Shown here piece after piece: positions 35,933 through 46,700 of a stretch of 64,000 nt of DNA; position 1 is the first letter of the stretch; each line of letters starts with the position of its first letter. Source of the stretch: Occallatibacter savannae (GTDB lineage Bacteria > Acidobacteriota > Terriglobia > Terriglobales > Acidobacteriaceae); NCBI RefSeq assembly GCF_003131205.1, contig NZ_QFFY01000001.1, forward strand, positions 1,612,001 through 1,676,000. Reading direction: 5' to 3'. Position numbers and translations under genes: made by a program. The notes under the pieces were generated by a model. That model did not search any database. It saw only the letters and a program-made list of their open reading frames with translations, and was not told the origin of the DNA.

Positions 35933-36781
35933 ATGAACAAAACCGCCCTCATCACCGGCGCATCCAGCGGCTTCGGCCTGCTCACCTCCATCACCCTCGC
36001 TCAACGTGGCTGGCACGTCCTCGCCACCATGCGCGACCCGAACCGCCGAGAGAACCTCGAATCCGCCGCCCGCGACGCCGCCCTTCAGGACCGCATCGAA
36101 ATCCACCAGCTCGATGTAACCGACGCCGATCAAATCGCCCAAACCACAGCCCTTATCGCGTCCCGCGCCCAGCCTCTCCATGCCCTCATCAACAACGCCG
36201 GCTTCGCAGTCCCAGGCTTCGCCGAAGAAGTCTCCGACGCCGAACTGCGCGATCAGTTCAACACCAACTTCTTCGGCGCAACAGCGCTAACGCGCGCAAT
36301 CCTCCCGCAGATGCGCCGCCAGCGCTTCGGCCATGTCGTCATGGTCAGCTCCATCTCCGGCCGCACCGGCTTCCCCGGCGTCAGCAGCTACGTAGCCTCC
36401 AAATTCGCTCTCGAAGGCTGGACGGAAACCCTGCGCTACGAAATGGCGCCCCTCGGAATCAAAGTCTCCATCGTTGAGCCCGGCTCATTCGCCACCGACA
36501 TCTGGACCCGCAATGCCAAACTCAGCGCCGCGATGTCAGATCCCGACTCGCCGAACGCCGCGCGCCTTGCCCGCTGGCAGGCCCGCGTCCAAGCCAGCGC
36601 CAAGGCCCGCGCTAACCCGCAGCAGGTCGCCGACCTGATCGCTCGCATCCTCGAAACCCCAGCGCCGAAATTGCGCTACGTCATCGGCACAGACGCCCGC
36701 ACGGCGCTCCTGATGCGCAACATCCTCCCTCAACGCCTCTTCGAGCGACTCCTGATTAAGCTGAGCGGCCTCAGCGACTAG
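35933..36781 (+). CDS. SDR family oxidoreductase
   Basis: 282 residues, classical short-chain dehydrogenase. The NAD(P) motif TGASSGFG is near residues 9-16, NNAG follows at about 86, and the catalytic Ser (MVSSISG) and YVASK are at about 140-160. ALEGWTETLRYEMAPLGIKVSIVEPGSFATDIW is typical of the retinol-dehydrogenase-like subgroup. The substrate cannot be told. No ribosome-binding site is clear; the start fits family homology. Confidence 0.92.
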   Translation: MNKTALITGASSGFGLLTSITLAQRGWHVLATMRDPNRRENLESAARDAALQDRIEIHQLDVTDADQIAQTTALIASRAQPLHALINNAGFAVPGFAEEVSDAELRDQFNTNFFGATALTRAILPQMRRQRFGHVVMVSSISGRTGFPGVSSYVASKFALEGWTETLRYEMAPLGIKVSIVEPGSFATDIWTRNAKLSAAMSDPDSPNAARLARWQARVQASAKARANPQQVADLIARILETPAPKLRYVIGTDARTALLMRNILPQRLFERLLIKLSGLSD

Positions 36782-36785
36782 CCTC

Positions 36786-37535
36786 TCACTCGATCCGAAA
36801 CCACTCCCGCAGAAACTCGTCCATACGCTTGAAGAACACGACCGTACTCGGGATCTTCTGCTTCTCCGCCGCAACGTGCCCCTCCACTGCGACGATCCGC
36901 TTCGCCCCTCTCGGCTTGATCCCCACAATCATGATCTGCCGTATCTGGTGCTTGTGGTCCGGCCTGCTTGGCATCACCCCGAGCGTCCGCAGCGCCTCTT
37001 TCTCCGGGACCTCGACCCCCACCCAGTCCAGCAGATGACAAACCGGATACGTACCTCCCTTGTCCGTACGATTCCCAATCACATTGAAGAGCACCAATCT
37101 CCCATCCAGAAGCCGATACCCGAGGACATCCCCTTCCTTCCACGGGCTCTCGCACAAAACGCGTCGCGCCACCTTCCGGCTCTCCGGCTGCGGCGACACA
37201 AGCTGCTCCCTCAGCTTCTCCAGCGCAGCCTTCCGCTTCGCGTAGTCCTTCGTTCCCGCGCTCCAGCGCTCGAGATCGGTCCCCGACTCAATCACTCTCA
37301 GCGCCTGCGCCTTGGTCTCGTCCTCGAGCCTGCCCTTCTTCCATTGCGCGGCTGCAAGGGCCATCCACACCACGCCCGCTTCATGCCGATCGGCCATCAA
37401 CCCGGCGCCAAGCTCCTTCAAGATGCGCGCCGTCGCCTCCGGTCCGGACATCCCCTCCCCGAGGTAATCGCGATAGCTGTCGCGGACGTCGCACGCCGTG
37501 TCGTCTTGAAAAATACCCGTTCCCCAAGCACCCAT
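36786..37535 (-). CDS. DUF4259-like hypothetical protein
   Basis: 249 residues, cytoplasmic. The N-terminus MGAWGTGIFQDDTACDVRDS matches the start typical of DUF4259 proteins, whose function is unknown. The rest, with WKEGDVLGYRLLDGRLVLFNVIG and a C-terminal FFKRMDEFLREWFRIE, is a separate domain I do not recognise. It converges with the SDR gene with a 4-bp gap. It could be an immunity-like protein, as some DUF4259 members are found near toxins, but no toxin is present here. Confidence 0.75.
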   Translation of the reverse strand: MGAWGTGIFQDDTACDVRDSYRDYLGEGMSGPEATARILKELGAGLMADRHEAGVVWMALAAAQWKKGRLEDETKAQALRVIESGTDLERWSAGTKDYAKRKAALEKLREQLVSPQPESRKVARRVLCESPWKEGDVLGYRLLDGRLVLFNVIGNRTDKGGTYPVCHLLDWVGVEVPEKEALRTLGVMPSRPDHKHQIRQIMIVGIKPRGAKRIVAVEGHVAAEKQKIPSTVVFFKRMDEFLREWFRIE

Positions 37536-37940
37536 AGACTCCGATTACACTCCGGCACCCGCGCCCGACACCACAGCTTTGTTGCGAGCGCCCTCAAAGC
37601 TGCAGCGTGTCACCCCGCCCACGCCACGTGTCGGCCCTGACACCATCGCCCCACCCCCCAACACGCCAGCTCCTTTGTTTTCAATCCGCACTGCTTTGGC
37701 CATTCCCCTGCTCCACTCACCGGCAGAGGCGAGGAGGGCCGAACTCAAATGGTACGTAGCGTAGAAACCTGGATTGCCTTGGGCAGTACGGCTCCCCTCG
37801 CTTCACCACAGCCCGCAACGAGCGAACATTTAGAATGGAATCAATCTGTTTTGATCGTCTTGCGTCCGCAGAAACCCCAGCCGGAATCGAATCTCTCAAC
37901 CCGGAGCCAAGCGGACGGGAAAGCATGTAAGCCCTACTCT
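37536..37940. other. Upstream region of proS
   Basis: 405 bp between divergent genes. The proS frame is open back to 37749, but that part has no domain and no start signal. A -10-like TTTAGAAT lies near 37830. No tRNA-like or riboswitch structure is recognisable. Confidence 0.5.
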
Positions 37941-39731
37941 ATGCATCGTTGGTCCAAGCTCTTCGTTCCTACCCTTCGTGAGGCCCCGTCAGACGCCGAG
38001 GTGGCCAGCCACAAGTTCCTGCTGCGTGCCGGCTACATCCGCCAGCTTGGTGCCGGCCTCTACAACTACCTCTTCCTTGGCCAGCGGTCGCTCAACAAAA
38101 TCACCGCCATCGTCCGCGAAGAGATGGACAAGATCGGCCAGGAATTCTACCTTCCCGGCATCCTGCCCAAAGACCCCTGGGAAGAAAGCGGCCGCTGGAC
38201 CGGCATGGGCGACAACATGTTCCGCCTCAAGGACCGCAAGGGCGCCGAGCTCTGCCTCGGCATGACCCACGAAGAGATCATGACCACCATCGCCCGCGGC
38301 GAACTCCGCAGCTACAAGCAGCTGCCGCAGATCTGGTACCAGATTCAGACCAAGTTCCGCGACGAGCCCCGGCCCAAGGGCGGCCTGCTGCGCGTACGCC
38401 AGTTCATCATGAAAGACAGCTACAGCTTCGACCTGAACAAGGAAGGGCTCGACAAGAGCTTCGACCTGCACGACGCCGTCTATCGCAAGATCTTCAAGCG
38501 CTGCGGCCTCAAGTTCGTCTCCGTCGAAGCCGACTCCGGCTCCATGGGCGGCTCGCAGTCGCAGGAGTTCATGGTCTACACCGACGCCGGCGAAGACCTC
38601 ATAGCAAGCTGCCCCGTCTGCGGATACGCCGCCAATCTCGAGAAAGCCACCTCGAAGCTCGATCCCGTCACAGAGATGGAGCCCACCGGCGACGGCAAGC
38701 CTGAAGAAGTCCACACCCCCGGCTGTGCCGCCATCCCGGATGTCGCCGCGTTCTTCAAAATCTCACCTGCCTCCGATATCAAGTGCGTCGCCTACATGGT
38801 CCTCAGGCGCGGCGCCGCAGGCGCAAAGGACACCTGGCACGGGGTAGCCACCTTCCTGCGCGGCGATCACCAGGTGAATGAAACCAAGCTCCTCGGTGCT
38901 GTTGGCGGAGCCGAGCTTCGCACCATGCAGACCGAAGAACTGCAGCAGTTCTTTAACGGCCCAGCCGGTTATCTCGGCCCTGTCGGGCTGAGGCACGGCG
39001 ACAAGCCGCTCGGCGATCAACTCACGGTCGTCATCGACAAATCTCTTGAAGGCCGCAAGAACCTGGTCTGCGGAGCCAACAAGCTCGACTATCACCTCCG
39101 CAGCGTTGCCCCCGGCCGCGACTTCACCTGGACCATCAGCGCCGACATTCGCAGCGTCAACGAGGGCGAGTCCTGCCCCGTCGACAATTGCAGCGGCAAG
39201 CTCGTCGTCGGCAAGGCCGTCGAGATCGGCCACATCTTTAAGCTCGGCTACAAATACTCCGAGTCTATGGGCGCGCGCGTGCTCGATCCCAACGGCAAGG
39301 AAGTTACGCCCATCATGGGCAGCTATGGCATCGGCATTGAGCGCATCCTCACTGCGTCAGTCGAGCAATCGAACGACGCCAACGGATTCTGGCTGCCGGC
39401 CTCCATCGCGCCCTTCACCGTCGTCGTCACCGTCACCAACGTTGCTGATGCCGCTCTGAAAGACGCAGGCGAAAAGCTCGCAGCCGAACTCGAAGCCGCG
39501 GGCCTCGACGTCCTGCTCGATGACAGAGACGAACGCGCGGGCGTCAAATTCAAAGACGCCGACCTCGTGGGCATTCCCTATCGCATCAACGTGGGCAAGA
39601 AGGTAGCGAGCGGCCAAGTAGAACTGGTCACGCGCGCCAAAGCCGGCAGTGTCGACATCGCCATCGCCGATGTCGTCGCCCAGCTCAAAGAGCGCATCCA
39701 GGAAGAGAAGCTGCTCGCCGAAAGCGAGTAA
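37941..39731 (+). CDS. proS: Prolyl-tRNA synthetase
   Basis: 596 residues from ATG 37941, where family homology begins ([16 protein letters not shown]). Class II motifs are visible: motif 2 as [20 protein letters not shown], motif 3 as [17 protein letters not shown], and the [23 protein letters not shown] segment. The length and the central insertion (about 220-400) mark the bacterial ProS type with a YbaK-like editing domain, which removes misactivated alanine. The C-terminal anticodon domain starts near [10 protein letters not shown]. It is followed after 50 bp by the PBP gene. Confidence 0.96.
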   Translation: MHRWSKLFVPTLREAPSDAEVASHKFLLRAGYIRQLGAGLYNYLFLGQRSLNKITAIVREEMDKIGQEFYLPGILPKDPWEESGRWTGMGDNMFRLKDRKGAELCLGMTHEEIMTTIARGELRSYKQLPQIWYQIQTKFRDEPRPKGGLLRVRQFIMKDSYSFDLNKEGLDKSFDLHDAVYRKIFKRCGLKFVSVEADSGSMGGSQSQEFMVYTDAGEDLIASCPVCGYAANLEKATSKLDPVTEMEPTGDGKPEEVHTPGCAAIPDVAAFFKISPASDIKCVAYMVLRRGAAGAKDTWHGVATFLRGDHQVNETKLLGAVGGAELRTMQTEELQQFFNGPAGYLGPVGLRHGDKPLGDQLTVVIDKSLEGRKNLVCGANKLDYHLRSVAPGRDFTWTISADIRSVNEGESCPVDNCSGKLVVGKAVEIGHIFKLGYKYSESMGARVLDPNGKEVTPIMGSYGIGIERILTASVEQSNDANGFWLPASIAPFTVVVTVTNVADAALKDAGEKLAAELEAAGLDVLLDDRDERAGVKFKDADLVGIPYRINVGKKVASGQVELVTRAKAGSVDIAIADVVAQLKERIQEEKLLAESE

Positions 39732-39781
39732 TGGTCCAACCAACCCAGCGGATCCGGCATTAGGGAGTGGAGTAGGCATCG

Positions 39782-42232
39782 ATGGCAATCAAGGTCAGGC
39801 TCGAGAAACCAAAACTGAAGATATCCTGGCCGAAGTCATTGCTTTCGTCCTGGCTGGTGCGCGGATTCATTGGGCTCGTCTTGCTCGCGGGCATCATCGC
39901 CTTTGGCGTCTTCTTCCACTACTACAACAAGTACGCCCGCATTGTTGACGACCGCCTCAAGCAGCCCCTGTTCGCGGAAACAGCCAAAATCTTTGCTGCG
40001 CCGCGCGAGGTCAGGCCGGGCCAGAAGCTCAGCGCCAAGGTCATTGCCTCAGAGCTGCGCGACGCCGGTTACACCATCGAGGGCCTTAGCCATTCTTCCC
40101 CAATGGGAACCTACGCCGAAGATGGCAACGACATCACGGTGCGCCCCGGGCCGCAATCGTTTCACGCGCCCGACCCCGCCACCATCCACTTCAGCAAAGG
40201 AGAGGTCGAAAAGGTTACTGACGACAAGGGACAATCCCTGGCGAGCTACGAACTGGAGCCGCTGCTGATCACCGGCCTCAGCGAAGATGCGAACCGCACC
40301 AAGCGCCGTCTCGTAACCTACGATGAAATCCCGCCGAACCTTGTGCAGGCCGTCCTCGCCATTGAAGATCGAAGATTCTTCGAGCATGGCGGCGTCAACT
40401 ACATGAGCATGGCCGGCTGGGCCTGGCACGACATCATTGGGGACCGCAAGCATCGCGGCGGTGCATCCACGCTCACCATGCAGCTGGCCAAGCTGCTCTT
40501 CGTCGCCGACACCGGCACCATCAAGTACAAGGTCACGCAGATCCTCGTAGCCTTCCACCTCGAGCACCGCTTCACCAAGAAACAGATCTTCGAGGCGTAC
40601 TCAAACCAGATCAACCTCGGCCAGCGCGGCAGCTTCTCCATCCAGGGCTTCGGCGAAGCCGCACAGGTCTACTTCGGAAAAGACGTTCGGCAGCTCGACC
40701 TGGCCGAGTGTGCGATGCTCGCCGGAATCATCCAACGCCCCAATTACTTCAACCCCTTCCGCCACCCCGAGCGCACCATCGAGCGGCGCAACCTCGTGCT
40801 CGATTCCATGGTGGAGACGGGCGCGATCAGCAAGTCTCAGGCCGAGAAGGCAAAAGCAGATCCTCTGCACCTCGTTCCCGGCAGCGTCGATGCCAGCGAA
40901 GCCCCATACTTCGTGGACATCGTTCGCGATCAGCTCCTCCAGAAGCTAGGCGATCGCGACTTCAACCGCGAGGGCCTCCGCATCTACACTTCCCTCGATC
41001 CCGATCTGCAGCGACTCGCGACCACATCCGTCGACGAGACACAGCACATCGTCGACGCCGCGGTAGACAGAAAGCACGCCCGCGATCGCAAAGCCGGCAA
41101 GTCGTACACGTACCCTCAGGTCGCGCTCGTTGCGCTCGATCCACACACAGGTCAGGTCCTGGCTCTGGTGGGCGGCCGAAACTATGGCGCCAGCCAGGTC
41201 AACCACGCGATAGCGCATCGCCCTACAGGCTCCATCTTCAAGCCGTTTGTCTACGCTGCTGCCTTTCAGACCGCAACTCAGGGCACGGTGTTGCCGGGGC
41301 AAACGGCTCTCTTCTCGCCGTTGACGATCCTGAACGACTCGCAGCAGACCTATAACGAGGGTTCGGATGACGAGTACACCCCGCGCAACTTCGAGGGTGC
41401 GTTCTACGGCGATATCACTGCGCGGTTCGCGCTCCTGCGATCCGACAACAATGCCACCATCAGCCTGGCAAGCATGATTGGTTTCGACCAGGTCGCCGCG
41501 CTGGCTCGCGACTCCGGCATCAAGAGCGCAAAAGGCACGCCCTCCATGGCGATCGGTTCGTACGATGCCACGCCGCTCGACATGGCCGGAGCCTACACCG
41601 TTTTCTCCAACAACGGTGTCCACATCGATCCGTGGACTCTGGCCAGTGTGCGCGCGCCCAACGGCGACGTCATCGACGACTACCCGCCGAGTTCGCGCCA
41701 GGTGCTCGACCCCCGCGCAGCATTCCTCACCACGTTCATGATGCAGGCCGTCCTGCAGGGCAATGGCAAGCAAGGCTGCAGAGTCAACGGGAAGGTCTTC
41801 TGCGGAACCGGCGCAGGCGTTCGCAACATGGGCTTCGTGTCCCCGGCCGCCGGAAAAACCGGCACCAGTCACGACGCATGGTTCGCCGGGTTCACCACGA
41901 ACCTGCTCTGCGTGGTCTGGGTCGGGAACGACGACTACACCGACATCAAGATTGAAGGCGCAGACGCGGCCGCACCCATCTGGGCAGATTTCATGAAGCG
42001 CGCCGTCAAGCTTCCGCAATACTCAGACACGCACGAGTTCACTGCACCCGATGGAGTTGAGGTCGTCAGGATCGATAGAGCCAGCAACCTGTTGAGTGAC
42101 GAAGCCTGCCCCGACAGCTACGAGGCCGCATTCCTGATGGGCACCGCGCCGACAGACACCTGCGATCATCCGAGCGACCATCGCAACATCCTCCAGAAGA
42201 TCTTTGGCGTCGGCGCGAAGCCGGGCCAATAA
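39782..42232 (+). CDS. mrcB: Bifunctional class A penicillin-binding protein (PBP1b-like)
   Basis: 816 residues. A membrane anchor (about 30-52) is followed by a UB2H-like region, a GT51 transglycosylase domain (about 180-350: AVLAIEDRRFFEHGG and STLTMQLAKLLF) and a transpeptidase domain with SxxK in RPTGSIFKPFVYAAAF (about 485), SxN in LLRSDNNATI and KTG in AGKTGTSHDAWFAG (about 700). It polymerises and crosslinks peptidoglycan at the outer face of the inner membrane. GGAG lies 9 nt before ATG 39782. The gene-symbol choice between mrcA and mrcB types is by the UB2H-like region and is less certain than the function. Confidence 0.94.
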   Translation: MAIKVRLEKPKLKISWPKSLLSSWLVRGFIGLVLLAGIIAFGVFFHYYNKYARIVDDRLKQPLFAETAKIFAAPREVRPGQKLSAKVIASELRDAGYTIEGLSHSSPMGTYAEDGNDITVRPGPQSFHAPDPATIHFSKGEVEKVTDDKGQSLASYELEPLLITGLSEDANRTKRRLVTYDEIPPNLVQAVLAIEDRRFFEHGGVNYMSMAGWAWHDIIGDRKHRGGASTLTMQLAKLLFVADTGTIKYKVTQILVAFHLEHRFTKKQIFEAYSNQINLGQRGSFSIQGFGEAAQVYFGKDVRQLDLAECAMLAGIIQRPNYFNPFRHPERTIERRNLVLDSMVETGAISKSQAEKAKADPLHLVPGSVDASEAPYFVDIVRDQLLQKLGDRDFNREGLRIYTSLDPDLQRLATTSVDETQHIVDAAVDRKHARDRKAGKSYTYPQVALVALDPHTGQVLALVGGRNYGASQVNHAIAHRPTGSIFKPFVYAAAFQTATQGTVLPGQTALFSPLTILNDSQQTYNEGSDDEYTPRNFEGAFYGDITARFALLRSDNNATISLASMIGFDQVAALARDSGIKSAKGTPSMAIGSYDATPLDMAGAYTVFSNNGVHIDPWTLASVRAPNGDVIDDYPPSSRQVLDPRAAFLTTFMMQAVLQGNGKQGCRVNGKVFCGTGAGVRNMGFVSPAAGKTGTSHDAWFAGFTTNLLCVVWVGNDDYTDIKIEGADAAAPIWADFMKRAVKLPQYSDTHEFTAPDGVEVVRIDRASNLLSDEACPDSYEAAFLMGTAPTDTCDHPSDHRNILQKIFGVGAKPGQ

Positions 42233-42327
42233 GCCGATCCTGTAGCCCCCCGATATTGGTGAGCCCCGGCACAGGCTGAGCGGACCTCTGATCGGTACAC
42301 TTCCGTCGTTCTTGACGGGAGCGAACG

Positions 42328-42777
42328 ATGCAGACAGAGTTGATCGTGCATGCGGCACACGAAGGCGGCATGCGCGTACGGGCGAGTGCCGGCGGCTTCG
42401 ACGTTCTGATGGACTACCCGGCAGCTTCCAGTGAACCGCTCGCCGGACCCACACCCTTGACCATGCTGCTCGCAAGCCTCGCAGCCTGCAGCGTCAACTC
42501 GCTGATGGTTGTCTTGAAGAAGATGCAACAGCCTGTGTCCGGATTGAGTGTGGAGGCTCGCGCCATCCGGAGCACCGGGCATCCGACGGTCCTCACCAAC
42601 ATCTTCCTCGAATTCACAGTCAAGGGTGACGCCGTCGATCCCGCGGCTGTGGGACGCGCCCTGCAACTCTCCGAGGAGCGCCTCTGCCCTGTCTGGAACA
42701 TGCTCAAGGCAAGCACCGAGATCTGCGCAGAATTTCACGTTGAGCACGACCAGCCTTCGCAGATGCCGACAGCCTGA
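42328..42777 (+). CDS. OsmC family protein
   Basis: 149 residues of the OsmC/Ohr fold. GPTPLTMLLASLAACSVNSLMVVLKKM holds the first conserved Cys, and EERLCPVWNMLK the second, as in thiol peroxidases of this family that reduce organic hydroperoxides. GGGAG lies 6 nt before ATG 42328. It ends at 42777, exactly one base before the end of the convergent nei gene, so the two mRNAs would be complementary at their 3' ends. Confidence 0.9.
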   Translation: MQTELIVHAAHEGGMRVRASAGGFDVLMDYPAASSEPLAGPTPLTMLLASLAACSVNSLMVVLKKMQQPVSGLSVEARAIRSTGHPTVLTNIFLEFTVKGDAVDPAAVGRALQLSEERLCPVWNMLKASTEICAEFHVEHDQPSQMPTA

Positions 42778-43638
42778 TCAGTACCCATCCACTGCCTTGC
42801 CGCACGGCATCGGCTGGCACGACGGGCACCAGAACGTAACCCGCGCATCCGGCCCCTGCAGCCGATGCAGTATCGCCGTTCCACACCGGCGGCACGGCTC
42901 ACCCGACCGGCCATAGACCCACAAACTATCCTGCGGGCTCGCGCTGTGCGTCGTTCTCCGTTGCTGCCCCCGGTAAGTGACAATCACATTCCCGGAGTCT
43001 TCCAGCACGTTCGCGCCGACCAGCCGCTGCGACGTCTTGATCAGCGCCTCGATCTGCTCATCGGAAAGCGCCGAAACAAGGCAAAACGGATTCACGCGCT
43101 CGACGAAGCATACCTCCGACTTGAACACGTTCCCCACACCCGCCATCACGTACTGATGCAGCAATACGTCCGCGATCTCTTCCCCGCCGCAGCCGCGAAT
43201 GCGCACCGCCGTCGCCGCCGGATCGAAATCGGGGTTCAGCACATCCGAACCCGGCGGCGGAATCCGCTTCTCCCGCGCCAGCGCTTGCGCCGTGTACATC
43301 TTCGCCACCGGAACCGTGAACGCCACCGCCTGGTACTCGCGATTCTCGAGCACAATGCGCATGTCCCGCGCCGGCTTCTGCCACCTCACGCCGCGCGGAT
43401 AAAGATGCCACGATCCGTTCATCAGCATGTGCGTCGCCAGCGTAGCTCCGCCGGAAAAATGAATCAGCAGCCACTTGCCGCGCGACTCGACGCTCTCCAC
43501 CGTCTGCCCCGTAATCGGCGTGTCATCGTGAAACCGCGTCAGCAGCGGGTAGTTCGATCGAAACCCCGTAATCGGCCTTCCGATCAGCGCGCGCCCCATC
43601 GACCGCGCCGTTCGATAAATTGTGTCCCCTTCGGGCAT
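42778..43638 (-). CDS. nei: Fpg/Nei family DNA glycosylase (endonuclease VIII-like)
   Basis: 286 residues. MPEGDTIYRTARSMG gives the N-terminal Pro nucleophile and Glu3 of the family, with GKWLLIHF supplying the conserved Lys. The helix-two-turn-helix is at YVMAGVGNVFKSEVCF, and the C-terminal zinc finger is CRRCGTAILHRLQG followed by TFWCPSCQ. It excises oxidised pyrimidines in base excision repair. The MPEGDT start is typical of Nei2/EndoVIII-like actinobacterial proteins rather than Fpg. GAGGAG lies somewhat far (12 nt) from the ATG. Confidence 0.92.
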   Translation of the reverse strand: MPEGDTIYRTARSMGRALIGRPITGFRSNYPLLTRFHDDTPITGQTVESVESRGKWLLIHFSGGATLATHMLMNGSWHLYPRGVRWQKPARDMRIVLENREYQAVAFTVPVAKMYTAQALAREKRIPPPGSDVLNPDFDPAATAVRIRGCGGEEIADVLLHQYVMAGVGNVFKSEVCFVERVNPFCLVSALSDEQIEALIKTSQRLVGANVLEDSGNVIVTYRGQQRRTTHSASPQDSLWVYGRSGEPCRRCGTAILHRLQGPDARVTFWCPSCQPMPCGKAVDGY

Positions 43639-43675
43639 CGTTTATGGAAACTCCTCAACATTGATACACAAATGC

Positions 43676-43706
43676 AAAGGCTCCGGTTCATCACGCCGGA
43701 GCCTTT
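43676..43706 (-). terminator. Terminator hairpin downstream of lhr
   Basis: An 11-bp stem (AAAGGCTCCGG / CCGGAGCCTTT) with a 9-nt loop, 58 bp after the corrected lhr stop. It separates lhr from nei on the same strand. Confidence 0.75.
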
Positions 43707-43764
43707 ATGCAATCCAGTGTCTGTCTGGACACCGCCTGCGAAGCTGATCCTGACTTAACACACA

Positions 43765-46700
43765 CTACTGCAGCTCTTCCCCCGCGGGATCGGCGTGCTC
43801 CGCTCCGTGATGAATCGGCGTTAGTATCCTCCGCAGATGCAGCCCCAGAGGCCCCGGATGAAATCCGGCATCCATCAAAAACCGTGCCATCGGATGCGCC
43901 GCAATCGGCTGCCCGTTGATCGTCGTAATCAGCACTCCCTGATGGCTGCTTGCGCGCATGCGATCCTGCCCTCGCGCCGCCAGAAAATGCGCAAGCCCCG
44001 CCGCAGCCTGCGATCGTTCCGGCTCATCACTCGGAAGAAAACAAGCAGGTTCGGATTGTTCCGCCGCAGCCACGCCACAAGCTGCCCATTCCGCAGAATC
44101 ACCTCGGCGTACGCAGCGCGCGTCAGCACGCGCGGCGCAGACTCCGCATCTTCGTCCATCACCGGCAAATCCGGCCACCGAAGCACAGAGCCATACGGAT
44201 TCGCCGGATCCGACGCCGCCAGCTGCACGAACTCCGGCTTTTCCTGCGGCGGTTCCGTACGAAGCTGTCGCAACAGATCGACCGCCGACGGCAGCGCGAA
44301 CTGCGTCGCCCCAAGCCCCGCAACAAAATACCCGCGCCGAATCCGCCCGCTTTCTTCAAGCGCCTTCAGCACGTCATAAACCGCGCTGAATCCACCCGGC
44401 ACATTCTCCGCAGCAACCGACTCCCGCGTCAGCACCCCATAGCGATTCAGCAACTGCAGCGCCAGCGCATGGCTCGCCTCGGTCCGCGTCGGCTCGTTTG
44501 AGCTTTGAAGTGGCTCGGCTTCAGCCGTGCCGGTAGCCGACGGAAATGATGAGGGCTTTAGCCCCTGAGGGCCCTGAGGCAATGATCGCAACGGCAGCAG
44601 CGACCACCTTCCCTGCGCATTCGGCGGCGTCGTCCGCCTCGACCGGAACACCATGCCCGTATGCGACCGCCGCTGCGGCCGCGAAGAATCCGGCCTTGTG
44701 ATGTAAGCCCGCAGTGCGTGCAGCGAATCATTCGTCACCAGCCCGCGCCACACCAAACTCCACAGAGCATCGATCGACTCGCCCGGATATCCCCCTCCCA
44801 CCGCCTGATGCAGCGGCTCGAAGAAACTCGCGCCCGTCGACTCCAGCACCGCCACAATCTTCTCCTCGCGTTCCGACAGCGGCTCCGTCAACGGTCTCTG
44901 TTGCGCCAGCAGCGGAAGCTTATCCGCCAGGAACAGCGCAATCCGCCCATCGCGCTCGCCAATCGGATCGATCCCCGCCCACGTCACTTCACCTGCGGCA
45001 ATCAACGCGTCCAACCCCGCCGCCTCGTATCCCGCAACACGCGCCGGCAGAACCGCCGTCTCCAGCAGCGATGCCGGCACCGGCGCTCCCTGCAGATTCT
45101 CAATCGCATCCAGCAGCACATCCAGGTGCGCATGCGACCCTCGCCGCGGATTCAGCAGCCCCTGCCAGTGCGTAAACAGCCGCGCCAGCGTGTGCTGCTC
45201 CACCGGCTCAACCTCGCGCCGCAGCTTTGCCAGCGACTTCCGCCGGATCTGCCGCAGAATCTCCGTGTCGCACCACTCGCGGTGCAGCCCGCCCGGCCGA
45301 AATCCACCCTCCAGCACGCGCCCCTCCACAGCCAGCTGCCGCAGCGCATTCTCGACCACCGCCGGATCCAGCGCAAACCGCTCCGCCACTTCTCTCAGCG
45401 TGAACGGCCCATGCGTCCTTCCATATCGCCGCACCAGCTCCACCACCGGCTGCGCCACCGGACTGATCAGCGACGCCGGGAGCCCCGGCGGCAGCGGAAT
45501 CCCCAGCGCATCCCGATACCGCGCCGCATCCTCCACCGCGATCAATCTCCGCTCGCCCGCAATGCGCAACTCCAGCAGCCGCCGCGCGCGAAGCAATCGA
45601 TCCACCGACTCCAGCAGAGCCGGCGTCACCACACGCCGCCCCAATTCCTCCCGCGTCAAATCCCCCAGCCGCAGCAGCAGATCATGCACACCATCCGCCG
45701 AGTGGGCCCTGTACGACTCAACTAAACACTGCGCAGTCTCCTCCACCTCTGCAATCGCATCCGCATCCAGCAACTCGCGCAGATCCGCCTCGCCCAACAA
45801 CTCCCGCAACTGATCCTGATCGATCGTCAGCGCCTGCGCCCGACGCTCCGCCAGCGGAGCATCGCCGTCATACACAAAATTCGCCACATAGCTGAACAGC
45901 AGCGACGAAGCAAACGGCGACGGCTTATGCGTCTCCACCACATGAATCCGAAGCTGCCGCTGCTCGATTGCCCGCAGCGTTTCGATCAACGCCGGCATGT
46001 CGAACACATCCCGCAGGCACTCGCGATACGCCTCCAGCAGCAGCGGAAACGACGGATACCGCGAAGCCACGCTCAGCAAGTCATACGACCGCTTCCGTAG
46101 CTGCCACAGCGGCGACCGCTGGTCCGCCCGCCGTCGCGGCAGCAGCAGCGCCCGTCCCGCTGCCTCCCGGAACCGCCCTGCAAACAGCGCCGTCGAACCG
46201 AGCTGCCGCAGAACCATCTGCATCGCCTCAGCCGACTCCACCAGAATCCAGTCCGGATCGGGCGCCTCATCCGTGTCCGGAAACCGCAGAACGAATCCGT
46301 CATCGCCCCACAGCGTCTCCACCTCAGGCCCGCCCGCGGCACGAATCCGCGCTCCTATTGCCATCGCCCACGGAATATGGATCCGGCTCCCAAACGGTGT
46401 CAGCACGCAAACTCGCCAGTCCCCCAGCTCATCCCGCGTCCGCTCGATCACAATCGTCCGGTCGTCCGGCACCTGCCCCGTCGCCGCCTCCTGGTCAGCG
46501 AGAAACTGCAGCAGGTTCTCCGCCGCTCCAGGATCAAGATCGTGCTCCGCCACAAGCTTCGTCAGAGCCGCCGGTTTCGGCAGGACCCGAAGCTCCCGGA
46601 TCAGCGCTCCGATCCGCCGCCCAAATTCCAGCGGCCGCCCCGGACCATCACCCTTCCAGAACGGCATCTTCCCCGGCTCGCCCGGCGCCGGCACCACCAG

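Noticed and set aside
37749..37940. N-terminal extension of proS
   Set aside because: No ribosome-binding site and no homology before the conserved MHRWSK start.
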